A model generated the notes under the pieces. It saw only the letters and a program-made list of their open reading frames with translations. It did not search any database and was not told the origin of the DNA. 64,000 bases of DNA from Actinoplanes oblitus (GTDB lineage: Bacteria; Actinomycetota; Actinomycetes; Mycobacteriales; Micromonosporaceae), in NCBI RefSeq assembly GCF_030252345.1, contig NZ_CP126980.1, positions 7,765,501 through 7,829,500 of the forward strand, read 5' to 3'. Shown piece after piece: positions 14,222 to 23,764 of the stretch; positions within the stretch are counted from its first letter, which is position 1, and every line of letters starts with the position of its first letter. The translations under genes were made by a program, and so were the position numbers.

Positions 14222-16435
14222 TCAGCGTACGTCCAGCGGCAGGCGCACCAGCACCGTGGTACCGGTCTCGTCACCGGTCAGCTCGATGCTCCCGTGGTGG
14301 CGTTCCACCACCGCCCGGCTCAGCGTCAGCCCGAGGCCGCTGCCCGGCAGCGCCCTGTCGTGTCCCCGGCTGGTCCGGTAGAGCCCGGTGAACAGCTGCT
14401 CCCGCTCGATCCGGGGCACGTCCGCCGCCGCGTCGGAGACCGCCAGCTCGGCCGCCCGCGCGGTCCGCCGCAGCCGCACCTCGACGTGCCCGCCGTCCGG
14501 GCTGTACCGGATCGCGCTGCCCAGCAGGTTCTCCACGATGTGCCGCAGCCGGTCCCGGTCACCCGGCACGATCAGCTCCCCGGGCAGGTCGGTGTCGATC
14601 ACCACGGGCGCCTGGCCGATCGCCACCCGGGTCCGATCCACCACGTCCCGTACCACCTCGGCCAGGTCCATCGGCGTGCGCCGCACGTCGGCGTGCCCGG
14701 CGTCCAGCGCGGACAGCTCCAGCAACTCGTTGATGATCTCCCGGAGCTGGAGCGCGTTGCGCTCGACCACGGCGATCAGCCGCGGGCCCTCCCGCACCAG
14801 CGTCGCCTCGTCCGCCTCGCTGAGCAGTTCGGTGTACGCGCTGATCGAGGTGAGCGGGGTCCGCAGCTCGTGGCCGATCAGCGCCAGGTACTCGTTCTTG
14901 CTGCGCACCAGCTGCCGTTGCAGGTCCTCGACCCGGCGCCGCTCGACGAACTGGCCCAGGTGCGCGCCGATCCCGGACATCAGCGCGACCAGCTCGTCCT
15001 CCGGGTCCTCGACAGCGTCGGCGAAGACGGTGAGCACCCCGATCGTCCCGGTGCCGTCGTGCACCGGGATGGCCAGCGCGGTGTGCAGGCGCTCGGCGGC
15101 GGTGTCCGGCGAGATCAGGCTCTGCGGGCGGCCCACGTCCCGGATCCACAGCGGCTTGTCCACCTGCCAGGCGCGCCCGGCCAGGCCCTGCCCGTACGCC
15201 AGCTCGTCGGGCACGGTGATCCCGGTCGGCCAGCCCGGCGTGCTCCACCGCGCCACCGCCCGGATCACCTCGGCCGGCGCGTCCACCAGCCACAGCTCGG
15301 CGTGCACCCAGTCCAGCGTGGCGACCACCGCGGCCAGCACCCGTGGCCCGGCCGCCTCGATGCTGGGCGCCTCGGCCAGCGCCGTGGTGACCGCCAGCTC
15401 GCACGACCGGAACCGCTCGGCGCGCCGCTGACGGGTGACGTCCTGCACCGCCTGGACCGCGCCGACCACCCGGCCGTCGGGGCCGAGGATCGGTTGCGCG
15501 TCCATCAGGTAGTGCCGGTTGCGCCGGACCCGGCCCGGCCGGGTCAGCGGCTCGTCCCGGACCTGCTCGCCGCGCAACGCCCGGACCAGGCCCAGTTCTC
15601 CGGTGCCGTCCGGGTCGTCGGCCCAGAGCCGGCGCATCCGCTCGTTGGCGAAGACCACCTGCCCGTCGGCGTCGCACGCGGTCACCCCGTCGTGCAGGCT
15701 CTCCAGCACCGCGTCCAGAAACCGGTGCTGCTGCTCCAGCTCGTACCGGGCCAGTTGCTCGCCGATCAGCAGGGTGGCCACCGCGGCCGCCTCGGCCACC
15801 GCGCTGATCTGCTCCGGTGACCACTCGCGCGGCCGCAGGTCGTAGGCGCAGCACACGCCGAGCACATGGCCGAGCCGATCGTGCACCGGATAGCCCAGGT
15901 AGGCGCCGCCGTGCTGGCGCACCAGTCCGGGCGGCACCCGGTCGTCGGCTGTCGCGTCGTCGACGATCACCGCACCGCCGCTGCTCACCACCATGCCGCC
16001 GAGCGACCCGTCGAGGGTGGTGTCGTTGATCGCGTCCCAGTCCGCGGAGACTCCCCAGCTGCCGTAGAGGCGCAGCCGATCGCCCTCGACGAACTGGATG
16101 CAGGCGCTCGGGGTCTGCGCCGCGCGGGCGGTCAGCGCGGCGAGCTGGTCGGCGGTCCCGCTGCTCAGCACCCCGCGATGCAGGTCCGGCCGGGCGGCGG
16201 CCCCGGCGAGCACGTCGCGCAGCAGGTGCGAGCCGCTGGCCGGCCCGGGACGACTCCCGGGGGTGGCCACCGGTGGGCGTCCCGGAATGCCTCCGGTGGC
16301 GGCCGTCGGCAAGCTTGGGTGCTCGTCGACGGCCGTCCCCCCGTGGAGCTCGGCCGGGCGTGCGCGGGCCGCGGCTTCCACCGCCCGTGTCCCTCGGGAC
16401 CGCCCGGCACCACTGCCGGGGCCTTCTCGCCGCAT
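14222..16435 (-). CDS. GAF-PAS-GAF sensor histidine kinase
   Basis: A 737-residue soluble hybrid-type sensor kinase. A low-complexity head (1-65) is followed by GAF (about 75-230), PAS (about 235-340), GAF (about 345-500), HisKA with GHELRTPL (His522) and HATPase_c (about 625-735; N box NLLGSAIRYS around 636, G2 GSGLGL around 698). The G1 box reads DAAADVP at 668-674 where DxGxG(I/V)P is expected, so both glycines are missing. No transmembrane helix; it would sense a cytosolic ligand or redox state. It lies 55 bp upstream of the SBP56 gene on the same strand, and no response regulator is adjacent. Confidence 0.9.
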   Translation of the reverse strand: MRREGPGSGAGRSRGTRAVEAAARARPAELHGGTAVDEHPSLPTAATGGIPGRPPVATPGSRPGPASGSHLLRDVLAGAAARPDLHRGVLSSGTADQLAALTARAAQTPSACIQFVEGDRLRLYGSWGVSADWDAINDTTLDGSLGGMVVSSGGAVIVDDATADDRVPPGLVRQHGGAYLGYPVHDRLGHVLGVCCAYDLRPREWSPEQISAVAEAAAVATLLIGEQLARYELEQQHRFLDAVLESLHDGVTACDADGQVVFANERMRRLWADDPDGTGELGLVRALRGEQVRDEPLTRPGRVRRNRHYLMDAQPILGPDGRVVGAVQAVQDVTRQRRAERFRSCELAVTTALAEAPSIEAAGPRVLAAVVATLDWVHAELWLVDAPAEVIRAVARWSTPGWPTGITVPDELAYGQGLAGRAWQVDKPLWIRDVGRPQSLISPDTAAERLHTALAIPVHDGTGTIGVLTVFADAVEDPEDELVALMSGIGAHLGQFVERRRVEDLQRQLVRSKNEYLALIGHELRTPLTSISAYTELLSEADEATLVREGPRLIAVVERNALQLREIINELLELSALDAGHADVRRTPMDLAEVVRDVVDRTRVAIGQAPVVIDTDLPGELIVPGDRDRLRHIVENLLGSAIRYSPDGGHVEVRLRRTARAAELAVSDAAADVPRIEREQLFTGLYRTSRGHDRALPGSGLGLTLSRAVVERHHGSIELTGDETGTTVLVRLPLDVR

Positions 16436-16893
16436 GGCCGACCTCCACCCTCCAGCCTAGGTGCACGAAAGGGCTGAAACCGGCAATTCGGCCTGCGGAT
16501 TTGCCGGACGGTCGGCGGCCGGCCGTGATCGCGGTTCACACCCTGACGGGCCTCGCCGGGGCCCGGCGGCCGCCCTCCGACAGGGGTGACCCGGAATGCG
16601 GCCGAGGTCGCCGGTGCGCGGGCGTGCGGCTGACCGGCCGATCCGCGAGGCGGCGGCCGGAGCATTGGCGCGCATTTCGATCCGCGACGGTCATGCCATT
16701 GACGCAGCTGTCGTCCCGCCCGTCCGTTATCGGCGCGCTATCAACCGGCTGCGGCGATTGAGGAAATCGCCCGGTTCTGGTTGGCGGCGCGTTTTCGCTG
16801 GCCAGGACTCTTGCTGCGAATATGTTGGCGTCCGATTCGTCAGCGGCTGACCAATAGGCCAGGGGAACGGCGCTGGCGTCATCGGTGACCGAA
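16436..16893. other. Intergenic stretch without recognisable gene
   Basis: Between the kinase start and a lysine-rich remnant. The part from about 16670 to 16860 is less GC-rich than the flanks. Open frames on both strands lack family features and ribosome binding sites. TGACCAATAGG (around 16848) and TGACCGAATAGG (around 16885) form a short direct repeat. Confidence 0.4.
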
Positions 16894-17004
16894 TAGGAGA
16901 CGCCGGCGGAGACGGCGCAGTCCAAGAAGGACAAGGAGGCGAAGAAGGCCGCGGAGGCCGCCGCTGCAGCCCCGAAGAAGGCCAAGAAGTCCAGGAAGAA
17001 GTGA
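16894..17004 (+). pseudogene. Orphan lysine/alanine-rich C-terminal tail
   Basis: After an in-frame TAG, the frame reads ETPAETAQSKKDKEAKKAAE and ends AAAAAPKKAKKSRKK before a TGA at 17002-17004. There is no start codon in this piece. The composition resembles the basic tail of histone-like or ribosome-associated proteins. A perfect 9-bp terminator hairpin follows 7 bp after the stop, which suggests the end of a formerly complete gene whose upstream part has decayed or been deleted. Confidence 0.4.
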
Positions 17005-17011
17005 CGCGCTC

Positions 17012-17039
17012 GGGCCGCCGCGCGTCGGCACGGCGGCCC
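17012..17039 (+). terminator. Hairpin terminator after the lysine-rich remnant
   Basis: GGGCCGCCG (17012-17020) and CGGCGGCCC (17031-17039) form a perfect 9-bp stem with a 10-nt loop just after the TGA at 17002. Confidence 0.6.
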
Positions 17040-17269
17040 AGTGCGTACCCGAACTGGGTTTCAGCTTGTTTTACGGTGCTCGATCCGACGGTTCGACGCC
17101 TGGACCGGAGCCTGGCCGGGTCGCGGTCCTAGGGCAATGAAACAAGTAGCCGATGTGAGTTCGGAGGCGCAACGCTATTCGCATGGCTGCGAGGCGAGTT
17201 CGGGGAAGCCGGCAGCGGCGATCGCGGCATCGGCGCATCCCCATATCGCCCAAGCGCGCCGTAGCTATC

Positions 17270-18319
17270 ATGCGACGCATGATCTCGACCGAACACCGTG
17301 GACGGCGTGCCGCCGGTTCCCTGAAGACTTGGGCGGCGGGTGCCGTGGGTGCCGCCCTCGCCGTTGCCGTCGCACCGCACGCCGCGCTGGCGTGGTCCTC
17401 TCCGGACCTGCGCGCCGAGTCTGCCCAGCTCGCCGACGTAGTGCAGCCGGGCAGCACGATCGCGCTCCCGGTGATCGTGGACAACGTGGCCCGGGCGGGT
17501 GAGGAGGGCACCACCGCACACGGTGTTTCGATCAGCATCATGGCCGGCGCCGACAGCTTCGTGACCCGGCATGACAACTGTTGGTACGGCGCCTACAGCA
17601 CCACCTGCCGCTTTCCGAGCGTCGTGGTCGCGCCCGGCGAACGATTCGCGCTCAGTCCGGAAACACCGCTGGCGTACCGGGTCAGCCCGGACACCCCGGA
17701 ACTCGAAAATGCCCGGGTGCTGTACTCGGTCCACGCCATGAGCAGCGTGGACGACCAGCCGCCGTGGGGGACCCAGCAGGGTGACGGGCCCTCGCTGGTG
17801 CTGGTCGGAGGACCGGGTGCGAAACCCGCGGACGACAGGAACAACGCCGGCGCCATCACGTTCCATACTGGCCCGAACCCCACGGACATCGTGGCGATCG
17901 GTACGCAGGTGAGCGCACCCGGCGGTGAGTCGGTCCCGATCACGTTCGGAGTCCGTAACGACGGCCCGGCGTACATCGACGCGAACAGCGGGCGAGCCGC
18001 GTCCAACTGGGAGCCGGTCTGGGTTGACTTCGCCGCACCGGCCGGTACCGAGGTCGAGTCGATCGATTCCCGATGCGCCCCGTTCGTTGACGGCGCTGTC
18101 GACCGGAGTCGTGCCGGCGCGGGAGGATTCGCGCGGTACGAGTGTGGTCTCGGAATCATCGAGCTGGACGGGTATCCCGTGGGCTGGTCGGAGCTGTGGA
18201 ACGGCACGCTGAAGGTCACCGGTACCGTGTCCGGCCCGGGCACCGTCACCGCGCACATCAGCCAGGCGGAGGGCAATCCGGCGAACGACACCGCCCCGAT
18301 CGAGATCACCCAGCCGTAA
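17270..18319 (+). CDS. Secreted protein of unknown function with beta-sandwich repeats
   Basis: About 349 residues. The N-terminus MRRMISTEHRGRRAAG is followed by a hydrophobic stretch ending AVAPHAALAWSS, a typical Sec signal with a cleavage site around AALA. The mature protein contains two beta-rich domains; the second has PGGESVPITFGVRNDGPAYID and ends GTVTAHISQAEGNPANDTAPIEI, features of CARDB/DUF11-type extracellular adhesin domains. Four cysteines are positioned to form disulfides. The start at 17270 (or ATG 17279) is chosen for the signal peptide; an ATG at 17183 adds an unlikely basic leader. The gene is isolated and ends in a complex hairpin. Confidence 0.75.
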   Translation: MRRMISTEHRGRRAAGSLKTWAAGAVGAALAVAVAPHAALAWSSPDLRAESAQLADVVQPGSTIALPVIVDNVARAGEEGTTAHGVSISIMAGADSFVTRHDNCWYGAYSTTCRFPSVVVAPGERFALSPETPLAYRVSPDTPELENARVLYSVHAMSSVDDQPPWGTQQGDGPSLVLVGGPGAKPADDRNNAGAITFHTGPNPTDIVAIGTQVSAPGGESVPITFGVRNDGPAYIDANSGRAASNWEPVWVDFAAPAGTEVESIDSRCAPFVDGAVDRSRAGAGGFARYECGLGIIELDGYPVGWSELWNGTLKVTGTVSGPGTVTAHISQAEGNPANDTAPIEITQP

Positions 18320-18336
18320 CAACGGGTTTGCAGGGA

Positions 18337-18388
18337 GCGCTCGGAGGTCGCCGACCGAACCCGATTGGTCGGGACGGAGGCCGAGCGC
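18337..18388 (+). terminator. Two-helix hairpin downstream of the secreted protein gene
   Basis: Outer stem GCGCTCGG (18337-18344) with CCGAGCGC (18381-18388); inner stem CCGACC (18351-18356) with GGTCGG (18367-18372). It starts 18 bp past the stop and looks like a terminator or protective 3' structure. The following ~200 bp to the trmB end show nothing. Confidence 0.6.
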
Positions 18389-18596
18389 CCCACATTCCGC
18401 TCAAGTGAAACACCTCGCACATTTGATGGCCATGATCGAAGCCAGACCAGGAGTGCACTGTCATGCCGCGGAGAACGCGCGCTGGTCCTGTCACTGCCCG
18501 CGCCCGGCGCGCTGGCCGGCACGCACCGTAGTCACCCTTGGTGACGCGGCGAGCCCATCCGCAGCGACGCCGGGGGGACCGGGAGGTTGGACAAGT

Positions 18597-19310
18597 TCAG
18601 ATCCGGGTGTAGCGCAGGTCGGTGATCGGCCGGCCGGCCGCCGCGCCGCGCCGCTCGAACTTGGTCTCCGGGCGCTGGTGCGGCGTCGCCGGCAGGCGGC
18701 GCAGGCCCGGGTCGGCGGACAGCGTCTCGGTCATCGACGCCGCGTACTCCGGCCAGTCGGTGGCACAGTGCAGCACCCCGCCGGGCCGCAGGCGCTCGCG
18801 GAGCAGGGCGACATTGGCCGGCTGGATCAGGCGGCGCTTGTGGTGCCGGGCCTTCGGCCACGGGTCCGGGAAGAAGACGTGCACGGCGGCCAGCGAACCC
18901 GGCGCCAAGCGGTGGACCAGTTCCATGGCGTCACCCCGGGCCACCCGGACGTTGGTCAGGCCCAGCTCGCCGACCAGGGCCAGCAGGTTGCCGATACCCG
19001 GCGTGTGCACCTCGACGCCGAGGTAGTCGCGGTCCGGGTCGGCGGCGGCCATCGCGGCCGTGGCGTCACCCATGCCGAAGCCGATCTCCAGGACCACCGG
19101 CGCCGCGCGGCCGAAGAGCGCGGGCAGGTCGACGGGGGTGCGGTCGCCGTCGGTGACGGTCAACCCGAGCCGGGGCCAGAGGGCGGCGTGCGCGTCCGCG
19201 TGGCGGGCACTCATCCGGCCGCGACGCGGGTGAAAGGTCCGGATCGGCCGGGCGGCGGCTGCCGGGGCGGCGGCATCGGGCGTGGCGGCGGGGGTGACGG
19301 TGTCAGTCAT
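18597..19310 (-). CDS. trmB: tRNA (guanine-N7)-methyltransferase
   Basis: A 237-residue SAM-dependent enzyme. The TrmB features are all present: EIGFGMGDATAAMA (SAM loop), LGVEVHTPGIGNLL, VFFPDPWPKARHHKRRL (catalytic/tRNA-binding block) and the C-terminal RPETKFERRG. It methylates N7 of G46 in the variable loop of tRNAs. A low-complexity Ala/Pro-rich N-terminal extension (about 1-25) is common in actinobacterial members. ATG start. It is monocistronic or follows the beta-propeller gene loosely on the same strand. Confidence 0.95.
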   Translation of the reverse strand: MTDTVTPAATPDAAAPAAAARPIRTFHPRRGRMSARHADAHAALWPRLGLTVTDGDRTPVDLPALFGRAAPVVLEIGFGMGDATAAMAAADPDRDYLGVEVHTPGIGNLLALVGELGLTNVRVARGDAMELVHRLAPGSLAAVHVFFPDPWPKARHHKRRLIQPANVALLRERLRPGGVLHCATDWPEYAASMTETLSADPGLRRLPATPHQRPETKFERRGAAAGRPITDLRYTRI

Positions 19311-19328
19311 GGCGGCGCCAACGATACG

Positions 19329-20249
19329 TCAGCGGGGCCGGGCCGACGGCTGTGAGCCGGGCCGCAGCGGCGTCCGGACGCCGGTGGCCAGGTCCACCGA
19401 GAAGATCCAGGAGCTACCCCGGTACTGCCCGGTGACCAGGGCGTGGGTGGCGTCCAGGTAGCTGGGCTCGCGATCCATCGGCGCGCCGACCGTACGCTTC
19501 TTGCCGGTCTTAAGATCGATCTCGGTGACGTGCAGCGGTTCGTTCTGGGCGGGCGTCTCACCCTCCTGGTACGCGGTGAAGGCCAGCCGGGCGCCGTCCG
19601 GCCGCCACGCCGGGAGCACCGCGAACCCGCGGTTCTGCAGGCTGCCGCCACCGTAGGCGGCGATCGTCCGCTCCGCCCCGGTGCTGATCGTGCCGATGCT
19701 CATGCACGCGTCGTAGATCGCGTCGCACTCGCCGTTGCGGAAGGCGAGCTGCTTGCCGTCCGGTGACCAGGCGACCGCGTCGTCGGCCCGCAGCCGGTCG
19801 GTGAGCGTCCCGGTCTCCGGCTGGGGCGCGTCCGCGTCGGGCAGGTCCTCCCCCCGGCAGTCCCGGGGGAAGAGCACCTCGGGTTGCGCGGCGGCAGCGG
19901 TCACCGAGATCCGGTAGACGCCGGGTCCGCCGGTGCAGGAGACCGAGCCGAACGCCAGCCACCTGCCGTCCGGCGACCAGGACGGGCCGCCCGCCGGCCG
20001 GGTGGAGAGCCGGCGCCGGCCGGTGCCGTCCGCCTTCATGGTCCACAGCTGGCCGCCCTTGAGCACAGCGAGCGACTTGCCGTCCGGCGACCACCGGGGA
20101 CGGGCGTACCCGCCCCCGGTGGTGAGCCGTTTCTCGACCGGCCCGTTGCTGACGTAGACGTCACCGGAGCGGACGTAGGCGACCGGGCTGGGCGCCGCCG
20201 GCGGCGGGGTCAGTGCCAAACCGACAAGTAGTGCCGTCGTCGTGATCAT
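19329..20249 (-). CDS. Exported TolB-like beta-propeller protein
   Basis: A 306-residue protein with a short hydrophobic N-terminal signal (ITTTALLVGLALTPPPAAPSP) and repeated WD40-like PD40 motifs: PRWSPDGKSLAVLK, PSWSPDGRWLAFGS, VAWSPDGKQLAFRN and PAWRPDGARLAFTA. These mark blades of a TolB-type propeller. Such proteins bind partners or ligands outside the cytoplasm in actinobacteria; no enzyme signature is visible. It ends 18 bp before the trmB start region on the same strand. The substrate or partner is unknown. Confidence 0.82.
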   Translation of the reverse strand: MITTTALLVGLALTPPPAAPSPVAYVRSGDVYVSNGPVEKRLTTGGGYARPRWSPDGKSLAVLKGGQLWTMKADGTGRRRLSTRPAGGPSWSPDGRWLAFGSVSCTGGPGVYRISVTAAAAQPEVLFPRDCRGEDLPDADAPQPETGTLTDRLRADDAVAWSPDGKQLAFRNGECDAIYDACMSIGTISTGAERTIAAYGGGSLQNRGFAVLPAWRPDGARLAFTAYQEGETPAQNEPLHVTEIDLKTGKKRTVGAPMDREPSYLDATHALVTGQYRGSSWIFSVDLATGVRTPLRPGSQPSARPR

Positions 20250-20318
20250 GGCTGACCGCCCCCCGATGGTCCCTGCCTGCGCTTACGTCCTGCACCATCG
20301 TCGCAACCGGCCCGCACC

Positions 20319-22088
20319 TTAAGGGACCGGGTGAACGACGGCAGCCGACCCGCTGCCGCGCCGGACCGGTTCGGCGACGGCCAGCTGGCCGCCGTGCCTG
20401 GTGAACTCGATGGCGGTGGCCGCCCCGATCTCCGGCGCGTCGGCTCCGAAGACGTGGCCGAGGGCGGTCAGCTGCGGCCCGTACGTCGTGTGGAAGGCCG
20501 GCTCGGCCTGGATCCCGGCGGTGTTGCGTTGCGCGGCGCGCGGCGCGGCGAGCGCCTGGGGCAGTGTCAGCCCCAGCTCCAGCCGGCCGTAGATGATCTG
20601 CAGCACGGTGGTGATGATCGTCGAGCCGCCGGGTGCGCCGACCGCCAGGAACGGCTTGCCGCCCTTGAGCACGATCGTCGGCGACATCGAGCTGCGCGGC
20701 CGCTTGCCGGGGCCGGGCAGGTTCGGGTCGTCGAAGGTGCCCTGGGTGCCGGTGAAGTTGAAGTCGGTCAGCTCGTTGTTGAGCATGAAACCGCGGCCGG
20801 GGACGACCATCCCGTTCCCGCCGAACTGCTCCAGGGTCAGGGTGTACTCGACGACGTTGCCCCACCGGTCGGCGACCGTGAGGTTGGTGGTGCTCATCCC
20901 GTTGTCGGGGGTGGCGGCGGCGGTCGCCGGCGTGCAGCCGACCGGTCCGGGGGCGACCGGCTTCACCAGCGCCTTGTCCGGGTTTATCTGACATGCGCGC
21001 TGAGCTGCCCACTTGTCGGAGAGCAGGGTCCGCAGCACGGACTTCGGGGTGTCCGCGCCCACGTAACGGCCACGGTCCGCGAAGGAGAGCGCGGAGGCCT
21101 CCAGGTAGTAGTGCAGCTTCTCGACGGTCGACGCCGAGTCGAGCGGGGACGCCTCCAGGATGTTCAGCGCCTCCCCCACCGCGGTCCCGCCGCTGGACGG
21201 GGTGGACATGCCGTACACGGTCAGGCCCTTGTAGTCCGACCTGGTGGGCGCGGGGTGGCGGACCCGGTATCTCGCCAGGTCGGCGGCGGTCAGCCGACCG
21301 GGGCGGATCGGGTAGGCCCACGGCGACGACGGCGCGTCCGAGACGTCGGGGTGCCGCACGGTGGCGAGCAGGTCGCGGCCGATGTCGCCACGGTAGAACG
21401 CCCCGGTCCCCTGACGCGCGATCTGCCGATAGGTGTCCGCCAGATCCGGGTTGCGGATCGTGGTGCCCACCGCCGGCGGCGCCCCGCCCGGCAGGTACAG
21501 CGCCTTCGTCGCGTCGAACTGCCCGAAGGCCGCCGCGTTCTCGGTCACCTGCCGCCGGAACTCGGCGTCCACGGTGTATCCGCGATCGGCCACCTTCGCG
21601 GCGTTGTCCAGCGCGCTCGCCAGTGACCGCGTGCCCCACCGCCGGGCCGCCGACTCCCAGGTGGCCAGGGTGCCGGGCACGCCGACCGACAGGCCGCTGA
21701 CCCGGGCCTCGTCGAACGCGTACGGCTGGCCGGTCGCCGGGTTGACGAAGTACGTCGGCGTCATCGTGGCCGGCCCGGTCTCCCGTCCGTCGATGGTGAA
21801 GACCTGGTGCTTGCGGGCGTCGTAGTAGACGAAGAACCCGCCCCCGCCGATCCCGGAGGCGAACGGCTCGGTCACGCCGAGGGTGGCGGCTGCCGCGACC
21901 GCGGCGTCCACCGCGTTGCCACCCCGGCGCAGCACCTCGAGCCCGGCAGCCGTGGCGTCGGCGTCGACGGTGGCGATGGCGCCGCCGTACCCCTGCGCCG
22001 TCGGCGTCTTGGCCGGCGCCGCCGAGGCCGGCGTGGCGACCGCCAGGCTGGTCAACGAAAGTGCCGCTAATGCTGATAGGAACCGCAT
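20319..22088 (-). CDS. ggt: Gamma-glutamyltransferase, secreted
   Basis: A 589-residue GGT with a Sec signal peptide (MRFLSALAALSLTSLAVATP, cleavage around residue 24). The large-subunit features NAVDAAVAAAATLGVTEPF and GIGGGGFFVYYD are followed by the autoprocessing site: DNGMSTTNLTVAD places the nucleophilic threonine, which starts the small subunit, at about residue 400. The glycine pair PGGSTIIT (about 475) binds the gamma-glutamyl group. It hydrolyses or transfers gamma-glutamyl groups, for example of glutathione, outside the membrane. The ATG at 22088 has TGGAGGG five bases upstream; an upstream GTG at 22154 would hide the signal peptide. Confidence 0.93.
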   Translation of the reverse strand: MRFLSALAALSLTSLAVATPASAAPAKTPTAQGYGGAIATVDADATAAGLEVLRRGGNAVDAAVAAAATLGVTEPFASGIGGGGFFVYYDARKHQVFTIDGRETGPATMTPTYFVNPATGQPYAFDEARVSGLSVGVPGTLATWESAARRWGTRSLASALDNAAKVADRGYTVDAEFRRQVTENAAAFGQFDATKALYLPGGAPPAVGTTIRNPDLADTYRQIARQGTGAFYRGDIGRDLLATVRHPDVSDAPSSPWAYPIRPGRLTAADLARYRVRHPAPTRSDYKGLTVYGMSTPSSGGTAVGEALNILEASPLDSASTVEKLHYYLEASALSFADRGRYVGADTPKSVLRTLLSDKWAAQRACQINPDKALVKPVAPGPVGCTPATAAATPDNGMSTTNLTVADRWGNVVEYTLTLEQFGGNGMVVPGRGFMLNNELTDFNFTGTQGTFDDPNLPGPGKRPRSSMSPTIVLKGGKPFLAVGAPGGSTIITTVLQIIYGRLELGLTLPQALAAPRAAQRNTAGIQAEPAFHTTYGPQLTALGHVFGADAPEIGAATAIEFTRHGGQLAVAEPVRRGSGSAAVVHPVP

Positions 22089-22166
22089 CGGCCCTCCAGA
22101 CAGGACAGTGTCGGTTGTCAATCCCTGCCTACCGCTGAAGACGGCCGGACACAACCGCTACAACGA

Positions 22167-23672
22167 TCAGCCGACACCGAACGGTTCGGGTTCGACGGCC
22201 GGGCAGCTCGCGCCGGCGGCCGGCAGGATGAGGTCGATCAGGTAGTGCTCGACCGCCGCCCGCACGCACGGGCTGTGCGCATACGCGATGTGCCCCCAGC
22301 CCTGATAGGTCAGCAGCCGCGCGTCCGGCCCGAGTTGCGCCGCCACCTGCCGCGCCCAGGGGTGCCCGGTGGCCGGGTCGTGCAACGCGTTGACCAGCAG
22401 CACCGGCAGTTTCGCCGGGGACAGCACCCGCTGCGGGCTGGCCGGCGGCACCGGCCAGCCGACGCAGCCCGCGGCCGCGGACAGGGCCAGCGGCGAGGCA
22501 CGGACCTGCGGCGCCAGGGCCGCCAGGACATCGAGACGCTTCCGGTACGCGGTGAAGTCCCCCACCGGCAGCGCCCAGTCCCCGCAGAACACCGCGGGGA
22601 AGCTGTTCGGCGCCATGTCGATCGGCGGCACCGCCCGGGACCGGCGGCCGGCGGCCGTCGCGGGCTGGGCGGCGTCCCGCAGGTAGTGGGCGAACGAGAA
22701 CCACTGCGGGTCGTAGAACGCGCTGAACGCCGCCGAGATCAGCTCCCAGACGCCGAGCTTGGCCGGCGGGTCGTACGGATCCTCCAGGGTCCCCGCCGCG
22801 GCCCGGCTCATCAGCGTCGCCCACAGCTTCGGGATGTCCTGCCCGCGCAGCACGCACCGGGTGTCCCGGGCGCACCACTTCACGAACTCGGTGAACGAGT
22901 CCTGCACCGCACTGGTCTCCTGGGTCAGGAACGTGTCCACGTCCACGCTGTGGTCCATCACCGAGTCCAGCACCACGGCGCGCAGCGTGGCCGGGTGGTC
23001 CTCGCCGTACAACTCCCCGATCAGCGAGCCGTAGGACGCGCCCATGATGCTGATCTTCGGTTCGCCGAGCGCCACCCGCAGCGCCTCCACGTCCCGGACC
23101 ACGCTGCCGGTGTCGGCGTGCTCGACCACCGGGCCGCTGCGAGCGGTGCAGTCGGCGGCCAGCCGGCGGTTGTAGTCGGCCAGCGCGCGGAACGCCGCCT
23201 CGTCCGGGACCAGCGGCGACGGTTTCGCGTCGATCAGGGCCTGCGAGCAGAGCACCGGCGCGCTGCGGCCCACCCCGCGCGGGTCGAGCCCGATGATGTC
23301 GAACCGCTTACGCAGCTCCGGGGTGAAGTCGGCGTCCAGCACCATGTTGATCGCCGAGCCGCCGGGACCGCCCGGGTTGACGATCAGCACCCCGATCCGC
23401 CGGGCCGGGTCGAGTGCCGGTCGACGGGCCATCCGCAGCTCGATCGTCGGCCCGTACGGGCTGCTCCAGTCCGCCGGTACCCGCATGACGCCGCACTGCA
23501 CCTGCTCGTCCTCGGGGCAGACCGCCCAGGTCACCGGCGCGGCCGCGAGGGCCGGCCGGACGAACCCGAGCAGGGTGGCAAGGCTGAGGATCGCGGCCGT
23601 GACCGGCCGCCGCAAAGCTCGCAAAACCCGACTCTCCGCCCTGCGCGGCGGGACTCGGCCGCGCGGCACCAT
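22167..23672 (-). CDS. Secreted alpha/beta-hydrolase of the tripeptidyl aminopeptidase family
   Basis: About 501 residues. A basic N-terminus and a hydrophobic stretch (AAILSLATLLGFVRPALAAAP) form an export signal. The fold shows NPGGPGGSA (oxyanion, about 99-106), DPRGVGRS, the nucleophile GASYGS (Ser213) and a C-terminal TAP-like domain with DPATGHPWA and QGWGHIAY carrying the aspartate and histidine of the triad. Relatives cleave N-terminal tripeptides or hydrolyse esters. The ATG at 23672 follows GGAGTGGGA; the upstream in-frame ATGs have AT-rich codons and are probably untranslated leader. It is divergent from the sugar dehydrogenase gene. Confidence 0.85.
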   Translation of the reverse strand: MVPRGRVPPRRAESRVLRALRRPVTAAILSLATLLGFVRPALAAAPVTWAVCPEDEQVQCGVMRVPADWSSPYGPTIELRMARRPALDPARRIGVLIVNPGGPGGSAINMVLDADFTPELRKRFDIIGLDPRGVGRSAPVLCSQALIDAKPSPLVPDEAAFRALADYNRRLAADCTARSGPVVEHADTGSVVRDVEALRVALGEPKISIMGASYGSLIGELYGEDHPATLRAVVLDSVMDHSVDVDTFLTQETSAVQDSFTEFVKWCARDTRCVLRGQDIPKLWATLMSRAAAGTLEDPYDPPAKLGVWELISAAFSAFYDPQWFSFAHYLRDAAQPATAAGRRSRAVPPIDMAPNSFPAVFCGDWALPVGDFTAYRKRLDVLAALAPQVRASPLALSAAAGCVGWPVPPASPQRVLSPAKLPVLLVNALHDPATGHPWARQVAAQLGPDARLLTYQGWGHIAYAHSPCVRAAVEHYLIDLILPAAGASCPAVEPEPFGVG

Positions 23673-23764
23673 CTTCGGTCCCACTCCGGCAACGATTCCG
23701 GATAATGCCCGTTTTTGCATCATATGGGGCATTCCTTGTCGGAACGGCGTGGCAGGGTGGGACT

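Noticed and set aside
16536..16985. Reverse-strand 149-codon frame
   Set aside because: Its N-terminus is the antisense of the lysine-rich tail and the rest lacks features; treated as chance.
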